DNA of 64,000 nt from Lentzea aerocolonigenes (GTDB lineage: Bacteria > Actinomycetota > Actinomycetes > Mycobacteriales > Pseudonocardiaceae), in assembly GCF_000974445.1 (NCBI RefSeq), contig NZ_BBOJ01000008.1, forward strand, positions 1 through 64,000, read 5' to 3'. The position numbers were made by a program, and so were the translations under genes. Under the pieces are notes generated by a model that saw nothing but the letters and a program-made list of their open reading frames with translations, made no database searches and had not been told where the DNA came from. Each line of letters starts with the position of its first letter. Positions within the stretch are counted from its first letter, which is position 1. This document shows, one piece after another, positions 51,815 to 60,712 of this stretch.

Positions 51815-52573
51815 ATGACCAGTGCGGACTCGCAGTACCCGGCGTTGATCCAGGCACTCGAGGAAGCGTTCAAACTGGTTTATGAAGCGGTGAAACTGCT
51901 CATCGACAACTTCAACAAGGGCATTCACAACGTCAACACCAACCCGCTCATCTACCTGGCGCCGGACATCTTCGGAAAACTGGACCAGGGCCTGAACACG
52001 CTGCGGGACTGGGTGGACAAGTTCGCGAAGGCGACAGAGCAGTTCTTCAAGCATCAGGTTCCCGTCATCGCACTGATCAAAGCAAGCTTCGACTGGCTCA
52101 CCCAGATGCAGAAGCCTGTATCGGACATCGCCTCGCGAGTTGGCGACTTCGAGCAGAACAAGAACTACGGCGAGTGGACCGGCCAGGCTGCCACCTACTA
52201 CAGCGTGCAGGTGGTCGCGCGGCAGCAGAAGGCGCTTGACGCGCTGAGTCCGAAAGCGGAAGCGATCAGCAAGTGGCTCACCCAGGTGGCACAAGCGAAC
52301 ATCAAGTTCCTGAACACGTATGCCGCCCGGATCGGTGACATCGCCTCCAGCGCGGTCGCCGCTCTCATCTCCGCCGGCACGATCATCGGTGCGCTGGAGG
52401 CGATCGGCGACGCTGCGGAGGTGTGCGGGAAGCTGGTCGACAGCGCTGTCACCGTCTTCGGCGACAGCGTGGAGTACTACAGCCAGGCGATGAGCTTCAT
52501 GCGCGATGCGGTGAGCACGCGCACCAGCACCGGTGCGTTTCCCAGGGACGCATGGCCGCAGGCGGTGAGCTGA
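51815..52573 (+). CDS. WXG-domain helical protein (right ESX module)
   Basis: A 252-residue helical protein, ATG 51815 with GGGAG 6 nt upstream. YGEWTGQAATYYSVQVVARQQKALDAL holds a W-x-G turn inside a helical hairpin typical of ESX substrates; the C-terminal half contains a mostly hydrophobic segment (SSAVAALISAGTIIGALEAIG) that could be a membrane or pore-like helix. It is likely secreted or membrane-associated; larger WXG proteins of this type can carry C-terminal toxin domains, but none is recognisable here. The next gene overlaps its stop (TGATG). Confidence 0.82.
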   Translation: MTSADSQYPALIQALEEAFKLVYEAVKLLIDNFNKGIHNVNTNPLIYLAPDIFGKLDQGLNTLRDWVDKFAKATEQFFKHQVPVIALIKASFDWLTQMQKPVSDIASRVGDFEQNKNYGEWTGQAATYYSVQVVARQQKALDALSPKAEAISKWLTQVAQANIKFLNTYAARIGDIASSAVAALISAGTIIGALEAIGDAAEVCGKLVDSAVTVFGDSVEYYSQAMSFMRDAVSTRTSTGAFPRDAWPQAVS

Positions 52574-53295
52574 TGACCGACCTGAGCGCACTGGCCGCCG
52601 ACCTGCGCAACATGAAGCTGGCCGAGGTACGCCTGCCGGAGATTCCCATCGGTCCGCAGCGACCGTCGCCGGAGCTACCCGCAGGGCCCTCCGACGAGTA
52701 CACGGCGGCAGATGCCTCGAGGTCGTTGCGGGTGACCGTTGATCCAGAGGGCATGGTGCTGCGCTTCGAAGTTGCCGGTTCCTGGCTCTCCAGGCTTCCG
52801 GCCGCAGAGTTCGGGTCGGCGCTGATGGCGGCCTATCAGGACGCGTTGTGGATCGCTGCCGCGGTCGGACGTGAGGCGCGCCGAAACCGGCCGGAGCAGG
52901 AAGCGCCGGTCAGCTTCGAGAACTGGTCCGGTGCTGAGGACCTGGAGACGTTCCTGGCGAAGACCAAGGCCGAGCAGGCCGCGATCGGCCAGAGGTTGAG
53001 TGACGCCAGGGAGAACGCGGCGAGGGTGTCGTACGACGTGACTGAGCTGCGCAGTCCGTACGGGTTCGTGACGCTCCAGGTGCGCACCGGCGCGCTTGTC
53101 GGTCTGACGGCGAACACCGACACTATTTCCCGAGCGAATCCCGGTCAGGTGCAGCAGGACCTGTGGGAGGTGTTCGGCGACGCGGGCCTCAGATCGAACC
53201 GTGCCTCGGCGCCGGTGAGCAAGCCGTCGCGCAGGCGGCCGCAGGTCGAGGAAGACCCGGAAGAGGACCTGTGGAAAGGGTTGGGACGCAAGTGA
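52573..53295 (+). CDS. YbaB/EbfC-like protein (right ESX module)
   Basis: A 240-residue protein. The core DASRSLRVTVDPEGMVLRFEVAGSWL, followed by a helix SALMAAYQDAL, resembles the YbaB DNA-binding-like fold that is frequent in actinomycete ESX loci. The middle is helical (EDLETFLAKTKAEQAAIGQRLSDARENAA) and the C-terminus acidic and basic by turns (EEDPEEDLWKGLGRK). ATG 52573 shares its A with the preceding stop. Probably cytosolic; the function is unknown. Confidence 0.75.
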   Translation: MTDLSALAADLRNMKLAEVRLPEIPIGPQRPSPELPAGPSDEYTAADASRSLRVTVDPEGMVLRFEVAGSWLSRLPAAEFGSALMAAYQDALWIAAAVGREARRNRPEQEAPVSFENWSGAEDLETFLAKTKAEQAAIGQRLSDARENAARVSYDVTELRSPYGFVTLQVRTGALVGLTANTDTISRANPGQVQQDLWEVFGDAGLRSNRASAPVSKPSRRRPQVEEDPEEDLWKGLGRK

Positions 53296-53858
53296 ATCGG
53301 TCGGTGAAGATAGCGGGCGTGCTGCTGCTCGCGCTGAGTGCCGGCGCGTGCGGAGGCACGAACGTGCGGCCGATCGAGCAGCCGACGTTCACCACACCGA
53401 CCATCCCCGCGGCCGCCAAGTACAAGGCGGTGCCGACCTGCAAGCAGATCGAACAGAAGGTGCAGGGGTTGCCGAAGTTCCGGTCGGGCAACGAGAATCC
53501 GTCGCCGTTCGTCGACATGTTCACCGGGTGCGAGTTCCAGAACATTCCCGACTTCCCGCGCATCGGGCTGGACATCTCGGTGTGGCGCGATGAGCCGGGC
53601 AAGGCGAAGGCGCGCGAGCGGTTCGACGACTTCACGGATCCGGTTGACGACGGGCCTGCCGACGTGGGCGTTGGTGAACAGGCAAAATGGCAGAACGCCA
53701 AGGACAACGACAGCTGTTACCTGATCATCCTTGACGCCAACGCCGTGCTGTTGCTCAACAACAAGCCGTCCGAAAAGACGAATCCGAGATCGGAGGAGTG
53801 CCGGGGCAGGCTGAAGGAGCTCGCTGGGACGTTTTACGCCGTGGTTCAGCCGAGCTGA
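53292..53858 (+). CDS. DUF3558-type lipoprotein (right ESX module)
   Basis: A 188-residue lipoprotein, GTG 53292 in a GTGA overlap. Signal peptide VNRSVKIAGVLLLALSAGAC puts the lipidated Cys at residue 20. The mature part (VPTCKQIEQKVQGLPKF, FTGCEFQNI, SCYLIILDANAVLLLNN, EECRGRLKELAGTFY) has the Cys spacing and strand order of DUF3558-like lipoproteins. It is the right-hand counterpart of the lipoprotein at 50171-50746 and closes the operon. Confidence 0.85.
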   Translation: MNRSVKIAGVLLLALSAGACGGTNVRPIEQPTFTTPTIPAAAKYKAVPTCKQIEQKVQGLPKFRSGNENPSPFVDMFTGCEFQNIPDFPRIGLDISVWRDEPGKAKARERFDDFTDPVDDGPADVGVGEQAKWQNAKDNDSCYLIILDANAVLLLNNKPSEKTNPRSEECRGRLKELAGTFYAVVQPS

Positions 53859-53956
53859 CGGATCTCCAGTGCACGGGCGATCTCTTCGGTTTGCACCCGG
53901 CTGGTCGCAGGGACACCCGGCGTCCTGCTTCTTGGGTGTCCGCTTGGATGTGCGGC

Positions 53957-55360
53957 ATGACCGAACACACCGACGCCGTGATGGTGGACCTCGCGCGAAA
54001 GATCTCCGAGTGGGTCGGTGACGGCAAGGCGGTTACGTCGAAAGGTGTGCTCAGGCCCGGAGATCTGCGCGAGGCGGCCTCGGCGCTCGGGGTGACGTTG
54101 CCGGAGAGGTTCCGGTCAGGGGCCGACGTGCCGGGCTGGCACGTGCCGTGGTCGGCGGCGCTCGGTGCCGGGATGCTGGTGATCGAGCGAGGCCGGGTGG
54201 TCGCACGGTCGGTCGAGGTCACCCAGGAGGTGTGGCTGGCCGGGTTCGTGGCGGCGCTGGCGGCGTTGTGCCGGGACGAGGAACTCGTTGGAGCCGCACG
54301 GATCGGGGAACGGGCGCTGGCGTTTCTCTCGGCGCATGGGCCGTGCACTGGTTATGAGCTGTACCAACACCTTCTCCACCGTCGGGATATCGGCAGCGGT
54401 CACTGGCAGCTGCTGGACGCGGCGGGCTACGAGAAGTCGGGTGATGCCCTGCTCGACCTGTTCCGGGGCTTTGGGGCCGTGCGCGGGCCTGCCGAGCTCA
54501 CGAAGCTGGGTGAATGGGTGTTGGCCGAGATGGGCAAGCGTGGCGACGACGTCGTGCGCAGGGAGGTCATCTCCGCCGAACGGATCTGTCAGCTCAAGAT
54601 CTCGTTGGAACGCATGTCGTGGCCGTGTTGGCGCCGGGTGCTGGTGCGGTCGGGTGACCATCTGGGCGAGTTGGACCGCGTGATTCAGGCCGCGATGCGG
54701 TGGGACGACGACCACCTGCACGCCTTCTACGTCGGGTCGCACCGGTACGGCGACCCCGGCTTCGACATGGAGGACGAGTACGAGGTCGCGGTGGGTGAGG
54801 TGTTCACCAGGTCGCGGAAGACCGTCCGGTACGTCTACGACTTCGGGGACGACTGGCGGCACGAGATCAAGCTCGAACGGGTGCTCGACGCCGAACCCGG
54901 CGTGACCTACCCGGTCTGCGTCGCCGGTGCCGGAGCCGTGCCGGTCGAGGACAGCAGACACCGGACGATCAAGTTCGATCAGGAGGACATCAACCGGCGG
55001 CTTGCCGGGCTGCCGGCGGAGGAAGGAGAACCGATGCTCGAGAAGGTCATCGAGATGATCGTCGTCGACGCGTACGGCGAGGACGAGCAACTGGGCTCGT
55101 TCCGGACGGTGTTCGAGGACGCGGTCGAGATCCCGATCAAGGCCACTGTGCTCGGTCACCAGATCGAGGTGCTGGAGTTCGACTACAACGAGCCGCTGCG
55201 AGGTGTGTTTGCGAAGTGTCGCGAGGGTGAGGTCTCACTCGTCGACGTCTGCTTCCCACCGGACACCGTGGCGGCCTGGATTCACGCCGCCTACCGGGAC
55301 TTTCTCGGGCTCGAGCCGTTTCCGGCCACGCCGCGGCCGGACTGGACCTACCCGAACTGA
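53957..55360 (+). CDS. plasmid pRiA4b ORF-3-like protein, extended
   Basis: A 467-residue protein. The N-terminal half (SEWVGDGKAVTSKGVLRPGDLREAASALG...) is helical. Near residues 215-330 is the pRiA4b ORF-3 domain: ISLERMSWPCWRRVLVRSGDHLGELDRVIQAAMRWDDDHLHAFYVG, then VYDFGDDWRHEIKLERVL. A further C-terminal domain (VLGHQIEVLEFDYNEPLRGVFAKC, VSLVDVCFPPDTVAAWIHAAYRDFLGL) follows. The ORF-3 family was named from a plasmid and is also a passenger of IS1096-type elements; its biochemistry is unknown. ATG 53957 (MTEHTD) is preferred over 53948. Mobile-element ancestry is possible but not shown. Confidence 0.85.
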   Translation: MTEHTDAVMVDLARKISEWVGDGKAVTSKGVLRPGDLREAASALGVTLPERFRSGADVPGWHVPWSAALGAGMLVIERGRVVARSVEVTQEVWLAGFVAALAALCRDEELVGAARIGERALAFLSAHGPCTGYELYQHLLHRRDIGSGHWQLLDAAGYEKSGDALLDLFRGFGAVRGPAELTKLGEWVLAEMGKRGDDVVRREVISAERICQLKISLERMSWPCWRRVLVRSGDHLGELDRVIQAAMRWDDDHLHAFYVGSHRYGDPGFDMEDEYEVAVGEVFTRSRKTVRYVYDFGDDWRHEIKLERVLDAEPGVTYPVCVAGAGAVPVEDSRHRTIKFDQEDINRRLAGLPAEEGEPMLEKVIEMIVVDAYGEDEQLGSFRTVFEDAVEIPIKATVLGHQIEVLEFDYNEPLRGVFAKCREGEVSLVDVCFPPDTVAAWIHAAYRDFLGLEPFPATPRPDWTYPN

Positions 55361-55409
55361 GGACCTGGTCCCGAGCAGGTCGAACTGACGACTACGGCAG
55401 GATGGCGAC

Positions 55410-56741
55410 GTGGGCAAGCGCAACCGTGAAAAGCGAGCCGCGAAGAAGAAGACCAGGGCGAATCGCAGCCCGACTCCACCGCGGCACGGCGTTGACGGGC
55501 ACGAGGAGATGTGGGCGCCGCCTCCGGCCGTGTCCGCGGAGATGGTGGCCGAAGCGTTGAAGGAGGCGGCTTTCGCTCGCGCGTTCGACATGGACCACGT
55601 GGACAGGTGCATGGCGGATCTCGCAGGTCGCAGGCCTGTTGCCAATCCTCGGACGGTGGCCATCGGTGCCAAGATCGTGCTGGGCGCGGTGGTCGACCTG
55701 GTGTGGAAGAAGGGCTGGACGCCCGTCGACCTTCGCGAGCACGTCCTCCGGATCGCCGACGCGGCGGCTGGCAGCCTGCTGATCGACGTGATCGCCGAGG
55801 GCATGGCTGGGCATTCTCCGTCCACTGTGGATGAACGGTGGGCTGGGCAACTGCGCGGTATCGGCGCCGAGGTCTGGTGGGAGCCTGGTGTGCCACAACT
55901 GTTGCAGTGGGCGGATCGCCGCGGGGTCGATCTCGAGTTCGCGTTGCGGACCACGATCGTGTTGGTCGACGAGTTGATGAGGTTGCCCGAGCTGCCGTGC
56001 GTCATTCCGGTGCCGGGGTCGGCGGCCGCGCGGTCGTCCGCGTCGGTGGGTGGGGTGGACCAGAAGGTGCTGGCGCGGGTGCGGGGCCTGTTGGCCAAGG
56101 CGGAGTCCACGCAGTTCCCCGAGGAGGCCGAGGCTCTTTCGGCCAAGGCGCAGGAGCTGATGAACCGGCACGCCTTCGAACGTGCGGTGCTCGACGCTGA
56201 TGAACACCGCGAGCAGACGGCGATCTCCAGCCGGTTGTGGCTCGACGCTCCATATGTCGACGCCAAGTCGCATCTGGTCGCCGCGATTGCCCGAGCGAAC
56301 AGGTGCCGGTCGGTGTTCTACCCCCGGTTCGGGTTCGTCGCGCTGGTCGGTGAGGCGATGGATCTGGAGATCACCGAGCTGCTCGTCACCTCGCTGCTCG
56401 TTCAGGCGACCCGTGCGGTGGTCGCGGAAGGCAGTCAGGTCACCAGGACCGGAACGTCTCGCACCCGGTCGTTCCGGCAGTCCTTCCTGGTCTCGTACGC
56501 CACGCGGATCGGGGAACGGCTCGAGGAGGCCGGTGCTCGGGCGCACGATCCGGTCGAGGACGAGCGGCTGCTGCCGGTGCTGGCCGAGCGGTCGCGGGTG
56601 GTCGAGGAGACGTTCGAGACGATGTTCAGCGACCTCGTCCAGAGGTCGACGGCCGTCACCAACGGTGCCGGCTGGGAGGCGGGCCGGGCGGCCGCCGACC
56701 GCGCGGACATCAGCATCGAACGCAAGGCCGTCGACGTCTGA
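55410..56741 (+). CDS. DUF2786-domain protein (paralogue 2)
   Basis: A 443-residue protein; GTG 55410. The basic N-terminus (GKRNREKRAAKKKTRANR) is followed by the region shared with the protein at 24795-25865: KGWTPVDLREHVLRIAD, VLARVRGLLAKAESTQFPEEAEALSAKAQELMNRHAFERAVLD (DUF2786, near 215-260), FGFVALVGEAMDLEITELLVTSLLVQATRAVVAEG, and NGAGWEAGRAAADRADI at the end. It is about 85 residues longer at the N-terminus than its paralogue. Function unknown; the basic tail suggests nucleic-acid contact (inference). Confidence 0.85.
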   Translation: MGKRNREKRAAKKKTRANRSPTPPRHGVDGHEEMWAPPPAVSAEMVAEALKEAAFARAFDMDHVDRCMADLAGRRPVANPRTVAIGAKIVLGAVVDLVWKKGWTPVDLREHVLRIADAAAGSLLIDVIAEGMAGHSPSTVDERWAGQLRGIGAEVWWEPGVPQLLQWADRRGVDLEFALRTTIVLVDELMRLPELPCVIPVPGSAAARSSASVGGVDQKVLARVRGLLAKAESTQFPEEAEALSAKAQELMNRHAFERAVLDADEHREQTAISSRLWLDAPYVDAKSHLVAAIARANRCRSVFYPRFGFVALVGEAMDLEITELLVTSLLVQATRAVVAEGSQVTRTGTSRTRSFRQSFLVSYATRIGERLEEAGARAHDPVEDERLLPVLAERSRVVEETFETMFSDLVQRSTAVTNGAGWEAGRAAADRADISIERKAVDV

Positions 56742-56864
56742 TCGTCACGGATCTGGTGAACAGAGGGCTGCACGGTCCGTGAGCAGGCAACCCTCGTCCG
56801 GCCTATATACCCCCACGTCTGAGCGCTGAGAGCATTTCGGTGGCCGATGTAATCGGGGGGTGCC

Positions 56865-58553
56865 GTGCGCGAGGACACCGACGTCGTCATTCTGGGCGCT
56901 GGCATCGCCGGCACGATTCTGGCCGCCGTGCTGGCGCGGGGCGGGGTGAAGGTCGAGGTGCTCGATGCCGGGCGACATCCTCGGTTCGCCATCGGCGAGT
57001 CCACCATTCCGCACACCTCGACGCTGTTCCGGCTCATCGCCGAGCGGTACGACGTGCCGGAGATCAAGTATCTGGCCACGTTCCACGGTGCTCGGGCCAA
57101 CGTTTCGGCCAACCACGGGATCAAGCGCGGGTTCAACTTCCACTGGCACGAGCCGGGGAAGCGGCAGGATCCCGAGCTGGCGCACCAGTTGCCCATTCCG
57201 AGCATCATGCACACCGAGACGCACTTCCTGCGGGCGGATCTCGACCACTGGGTGATGCGGGTGGCGGAGAAGTACGGTGCCGTTGTCCGGCAAGGGGTTC
57301 GCGTGACCGGTGTGGACCTTGGCGAGTCGGGTGTCACGGTCACAACCGAAACGGGTGTCACGCGTGCCCGGTTCATCGTCGACGCCAGTGGGTTCCGGTC
57401 CGTGTTGGCGTCCACATTGGACCTTAGGGACAAGCCTTGCCGGTTTCGGCACCATTCGCGGTCCATGTTCACGCACATGGAAGGTGTGGTGCCGTGGGAA
57501 CGGGTCGCGGCAAGCAATCCCGGGCCGGTGCGGGGGAGTCAGTCGACGCTGCACCACATCTTCGACGGTGGCTGGATCTGGGTGATCCCTTTCAACAACC
57601 ACCCGCGGGCGGGCAGCAAACTGGTCAGCGTTGGCATGACCGTGGATCCGCGGAAGCATCCCCGTCGTGATGTGCCGGCCGGGCTGGAGTTCGCCGAGTT
57701 CATCGAGCAATACCCGGACATCCGGGATCAGTTCTCCACAGCGCGGCCGGTTCGGGACTGGGTTGCCACTGATCGGCTGCAGTACTCGTCGTCGCGCACG
57801 ACCGGGCATCGGTGGGCACTTGCGATGCACGCCGCCGGGTTTCTCGACCCGCTGTTCTCCCGCGGGTTGTCGTTCACGATGGACTGGATCAACGCCTTTG
57901 CCTGGCGGCTGTTGGACGCGCTCAAAGAGGACGACTTCTCGGTTGAGCGTTTCGAGCCGGTTGAGAGGCTCACCCGCGAGCTGCTCGACTACAACGACGG
58001 GCTGGTCGCCAACGCGTTCACGTCCTTCGGGTCGTTCGAGTTGTGGGACGCGTGGGTGCGCATCTGGGCGTTGGGGGAGCAGCTCGCGTTGTTCGAGTGC
58101 AATCGCAGCTACGCCCTGTTTCGCGCTACGAGGGATCCGGCGGTCCTCAAGCGGTTGGAGGACGTGGCGCCGCACGGGTCGTTGCCGGACATTCCCGAGG
58201 TGCGGCGGTTCTTCGCGTGGGCCTACGCGCAGGCCGGGGCGGTCGGTGACGGTGTCAGGCCGGCAAGGGAGGTGGCCGCCGAACTGCTCACCGGTATGGC
58301 GGAGTCGAACTTCTCGCCGCCTGAGTTCGGCATCGTCGATCCTGCCAACCGGTTCTTCACGGCCACGCCCAGGCGGATTCCCGGGGTGTTGCGGTGGGCT
58401 GCCAGGGAAGCGCCTGAGGAGATCGGGCGCAATCTCACGCAGGCGATCAAGTTGTTCGCCGCGATTCGGTTGCACCCGGAGGAGTTCAGCGTTGCCGAGG
58501 AGGTCAAGCAGGTGCTGGCGCGGGTTCCGGGGTTGGGCAGGGCGCTGCGCTGA
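56865..58553 (+). CDS. flavin-dependent halogenase-like monooxygenase
   Basis: A 562-residue FAD enzyme of the tryptophan/phenol halogenase family. The FAD site is VVILGAGIAGT (residues 7-17). GESTIP (44-49) is the halogenase counterpart of GEATVP. Lys87 in GIKRGFNFHW corresponds to the Lys that forms the reactive haloamine. GWIWVIP (236-242) is the WxWxIP motif that excludes ordinary monooxygenation. AAGFLDPLFSRG (about 327) closes the FAD site. It chlorinates or brominates an aromatic substrate with a flavin reductase partner. No reductase, NRPS or PKS gene is adjacent, so the substrate is unknown. GTG 56865 follows a G-rich ribosome-binding site. Confidence 0.9.
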   Translation: MREDTDVVILGAGIAGTILAAVLARGGVKVEVLDAGRHPRFAIGESTIPHTSTLFRLIAERYDVPEIKYLATFHGARANVSANHGIKRGFNFHWHEPGKRQDPELAHQLPIPSIMHTETHFLRADLDHWVMRVAEKYGAVVRQGVRVTGVDLGESGVTVTTETGVTRARFIVDASGFRSVLASTLDLRDKPCRFRHHSRSMFTHMEGVVPWERVAASNPGPVRGSQSTLHHIFDGGWIWVIPFNNHPRAGSKLVSVGMTVDPRKHPRRDVPAGLEFAEFIEQYPDIRDQFSTARPVRDWVATDRLQYSSSRTTGHRWALAMHAAGFLDPLFSRGLSFTMDWINAFAWRLLDALKEDDFSVERFEPVERLTRELLDYNDGLVANAFTSFGSFELWDAWVRIWALGEQLALFECNRSYALFRATRDPAVLKRLEDVAPHGSLPDIPEVRRFFAWAYAQAGAVGDGVRPAREVAAELLTGMAESNFSPPEFGIVDPANRFFTATPRRIPGVLRWAAREAPEEIGRNLTQAIKLFAAIRLHPEEFSVAEEVKQVLARVPGLGRALR

Positions 58554-58629
58554 CTCGATGGGGTGATCCGCGCGGCGGCGTCGATCAAGAAAGGCTTCAC
58601 GTTGCGCCGTTCGGGCTAACCTCCCGCCC

Positions 58630-59262
58630 GTGCGGACGAGGCTGACCCCCATGCAGCAGGCGGTGGTGGATGCCGGGCGCCCGTTGCCGCAGCTCACCGA
58701 CCCTCTCGAGGTCGAGCTCCAGGTCAGTGCGTTCGTCGGGCCCTTTGCCGACAACGAGGAGTTGTGGGAGGCCGTCGTCGGGCACCTGCGGGAGGTGCCT
58801 AGCCGGCGCAGTGCGGCACTGCTGACGGCGCTCGGGCACCTGTTGCCCGGCCGGCCCGGGCAGTGGGCGGAAGAGGCGGCGCGGCAGCAGGACCGGCCTC
58901 GGTGGGATCTCGGAGGGCTGACGTTCGGGGAGTGCTGGATCGGGGACCGGTCGATCGACGCCGGATATCTGGCACTGCTGTGCAGTTATGCGTACAACGA
59001 CGCGCCGCACGCCATGGTGTTCATGATCGATGAAATCAGTGGCGGGCTGACGCGGCACGCGTTTCTCACGCGGCACGTCGAGGAGGCGCTCGGGCGGCTC
59101 AAGCAGCAGGTGCGGTTGGAGTTGATCACCTCCGAGGCTGCTCATTGGCTGCTCAGCCGCAGTTACGACCGGTTCGAGCGGCGGCCTGGGCTCGGGGCCA
59201 GCCTGGACGTGCACCAGACTCGGCTGGTGGCGCGGAGGCGGATCAGGCTCGCGATGAATTGA
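58630..59262 (+). CDS. hypothetical protein, probably leaderless
   Basis: A 210-residue soluble protein starting GTG 58630. TAACCT at 58617-58622 ends 7 nt before the start, so a leaderless transcript is likely; no ribosome-binding site is seen. Segments are WDLGGLTFGECWIGDRSIDAGYLALLCSYAYNDAPHAMVFMIDEISGGL and RHVEEALGRLKQQVRLELITSE. The pattern is helical with a hydrophobic core region; I do not recognise the family. Confidence 0.75.
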   Translation: MRTRLTPMQQAVVDAGRPLPQLTDPLEVELQVSAFVGPFADNEELWEAVVGHLREVPSRRSAALLTALGHLLPGRPGQWAEEAARQQDRPRWDLGGLTFGECWIGDRSIDAGYLALLCSYAYNDAPHAMVFMIDEISGGLTRHAFLTRHVEEALGRLKQQVRLELITSEAAHWLLSRSYDRFERRPGLGASLDVHQTRLVARRRIRLAMN

Positions 59263-59377
59263 GTGGGCTGTGCGAATCGCAACGTGATGATTCATCCGAC
59301 TGTGCACATTGTCTGTAGCTCGATGGTGTGGTGGCCATTACTGTCCGGGATGTCGATCACGGGCGGAGGGACGAGAA

Positions 59378-60697
59378 GTGGCCACTCTTCTCGGGCGTGA
59401 TGATCAAGCCCTCAGCCGTGTTCCCGACCAGGCCCGGCACTCGTGGTGGTCGGTCGCGACCCAGCGCTTCGGGCAGACGACCGCGCTGAGTCAGTTGCTG
59501 CTGGGCGCGACGCTCGGCTTCGGCATGACGTTCTGGGGCGCGTTCGTCGCCATCACGATCGGGGCGGTGCTGCTCAACGCTCTGGCGGTGACCATCGGTG
59601 TCATCGGGCAGCGGGAAGGGCTGTCCACGGCGCTCCTCTCGCGGTGGACCGGGTTCGGGCACGCCGGGTCGGCGATGCTCGGACTGATCATCGCCCTGTC
59701 CTGCACGGGGTGGTTCGGGGTGCAGACCGGGCTCGCGGGCGGGGTGCTCGCCGGTGTCGCAGGGGTGTTGCCCGCGCCGGTGTGGTCGCTGATCTTCGGG
59801 CTCGCGGTCACGGTCATCGCCGCCTGCGGTGTGCGCTGGATGGCGTGGGCCGCTCACGTGGCGGTGCCCGCGTTTCTGCTGTTGCTCGTCTGGCTCGTGC
59901 TGACCAGCGTCGGTGACGTGGCCTCGACCCTCGCGAGTCCCGCGCCGGGGCCGCCGATCGGCATGCTGACGGCGATCACGCTGGTCACGGGCAGTTTCAT
60001 CGTCGGTGCGGCTGTCGCTCCGGACATGACGCGCTTCAACCGCTCCGAGTCCGACGTCGTCAAGCAGACGATTCTGGGCATCACGGCCGGCGAGTGGATC
60101 ATCAGCCTGGCCGGGGTGGTCATCGCGCACGGGCTGGGCACCACCGACGTCATGGGCGTCATCGGGCGCTCCAGCGGGTGGATCGGGGCGCTCGTCGTCG
60201 TCACGGCGGTGCTGAAGATCAACGACTGGAACCTCTACTCCGCCTCGCTCGGGCTCGTGAACTTCTTCGACGCCGTCTTCGACGTGCGGATCAGCCGGGC
60301 GCAGGTGACCGTCGTGGTCGGCTGCGCGGGCAGTTTCCTCGCCGCGGCCGGGATCGTGCACCAGTTCAGCGGCTTCCTGGCGGTGCTGGGCGTGGTGTTC
60401 CCGCCCGTCGCCGGGATCATGATCGCCGAGTACTACGTCGTGCGGCGCTGGCGCAACGAGATCATCTCCACGCGGCCGCGCGTGCCCCGGTCGGCGCCTT
60501 CGTGGGTGCCCGCCACGGTGGTCATCTGGCCGGTCGCCGCCGTCGCCGGCGAGCTGCTGCCGTTCGGACAGTCCAGTGTGAACGCCCTCGTGCTCGCGTT
60601 CACCCTCTACGTCGCGGCCGGACGACTGGACCTGCTGCGCATGCGGACGCGCCGGGCGACCAACCGTAAGGTGGTCGGGGAAGCGTCGGCCGCCTGA
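59378..60697 (+). CDS. cytosine/purine permease family transporter (NCS1)
   Basis: A 439-residue NCS1-type permease (CodB-like), about twelve membrane segments. GTG 59378 (VATLLGRDDQALSRVP) has GGAGGG upstream; the longer start at 59309 is not supported. Signatures are FGQTTALSQLLLGATLGFGMTFWGAF (TM1), MLGLIIALSCTGWFGVQTGLAG, GSFIVGAAVAPDMTRFNRSESDVV and LKINDWNLYSASLGLVN. It imports a nucleobase, hydantoin or allantoin-like ring compound. First of four genes with a hydantoinase-like enzyme, a DUF917 protein and a PucR-like regulator, so uptake is coupled to ring opening. Confidence 0.92.
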   Translation: MATLLGRDDQALSRVPDQARHSWWSVATQRFGQTTALSQLLLGATLGFGMTFWGAFVAITIGAVLLNALAVTIGVIGQREGLSTALLSRWTGFGHAGSAMLGLIIALSCTGWFGVQTGLAGGVLAGVAGVLPAPVWSLIFGLAVTVIAACGVRWMAWAAHVAVPAFLLLLVWLVLTSVGDVASTLASPAPGPPIGMLTAITLVTGSFIVGAAVAPDMTRFNRSESDVVKQTILGITAGEWIISLAGVVIAHGLGTTDVMGVIGRSSGWIGALVVVTAVLKINDWNLYSASLGLVNFFDAVFDVRISRAQVTVVVGCAGSFLAAAGIVHQFSGFLAVLGVVFPPVAGIMIAEYYVVRRWRNEIISTRPRVPRSAPSWVPATVVIWPVAAVAGELLPFGQSSVNALVLAFTLYVAAGRLDLLRMRTRRATNRKVVGEASAA

Positions 60698-60712
60698 GAG
60701 TTGGTTCCGCAC

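Noticed and set aside
48148..53858. A complete type VII secretion system
   Set aside because: No EccB, EccC, EccD, EccE or mycosin gene is in the window; only substrates, EspG and lipoproteins are present.
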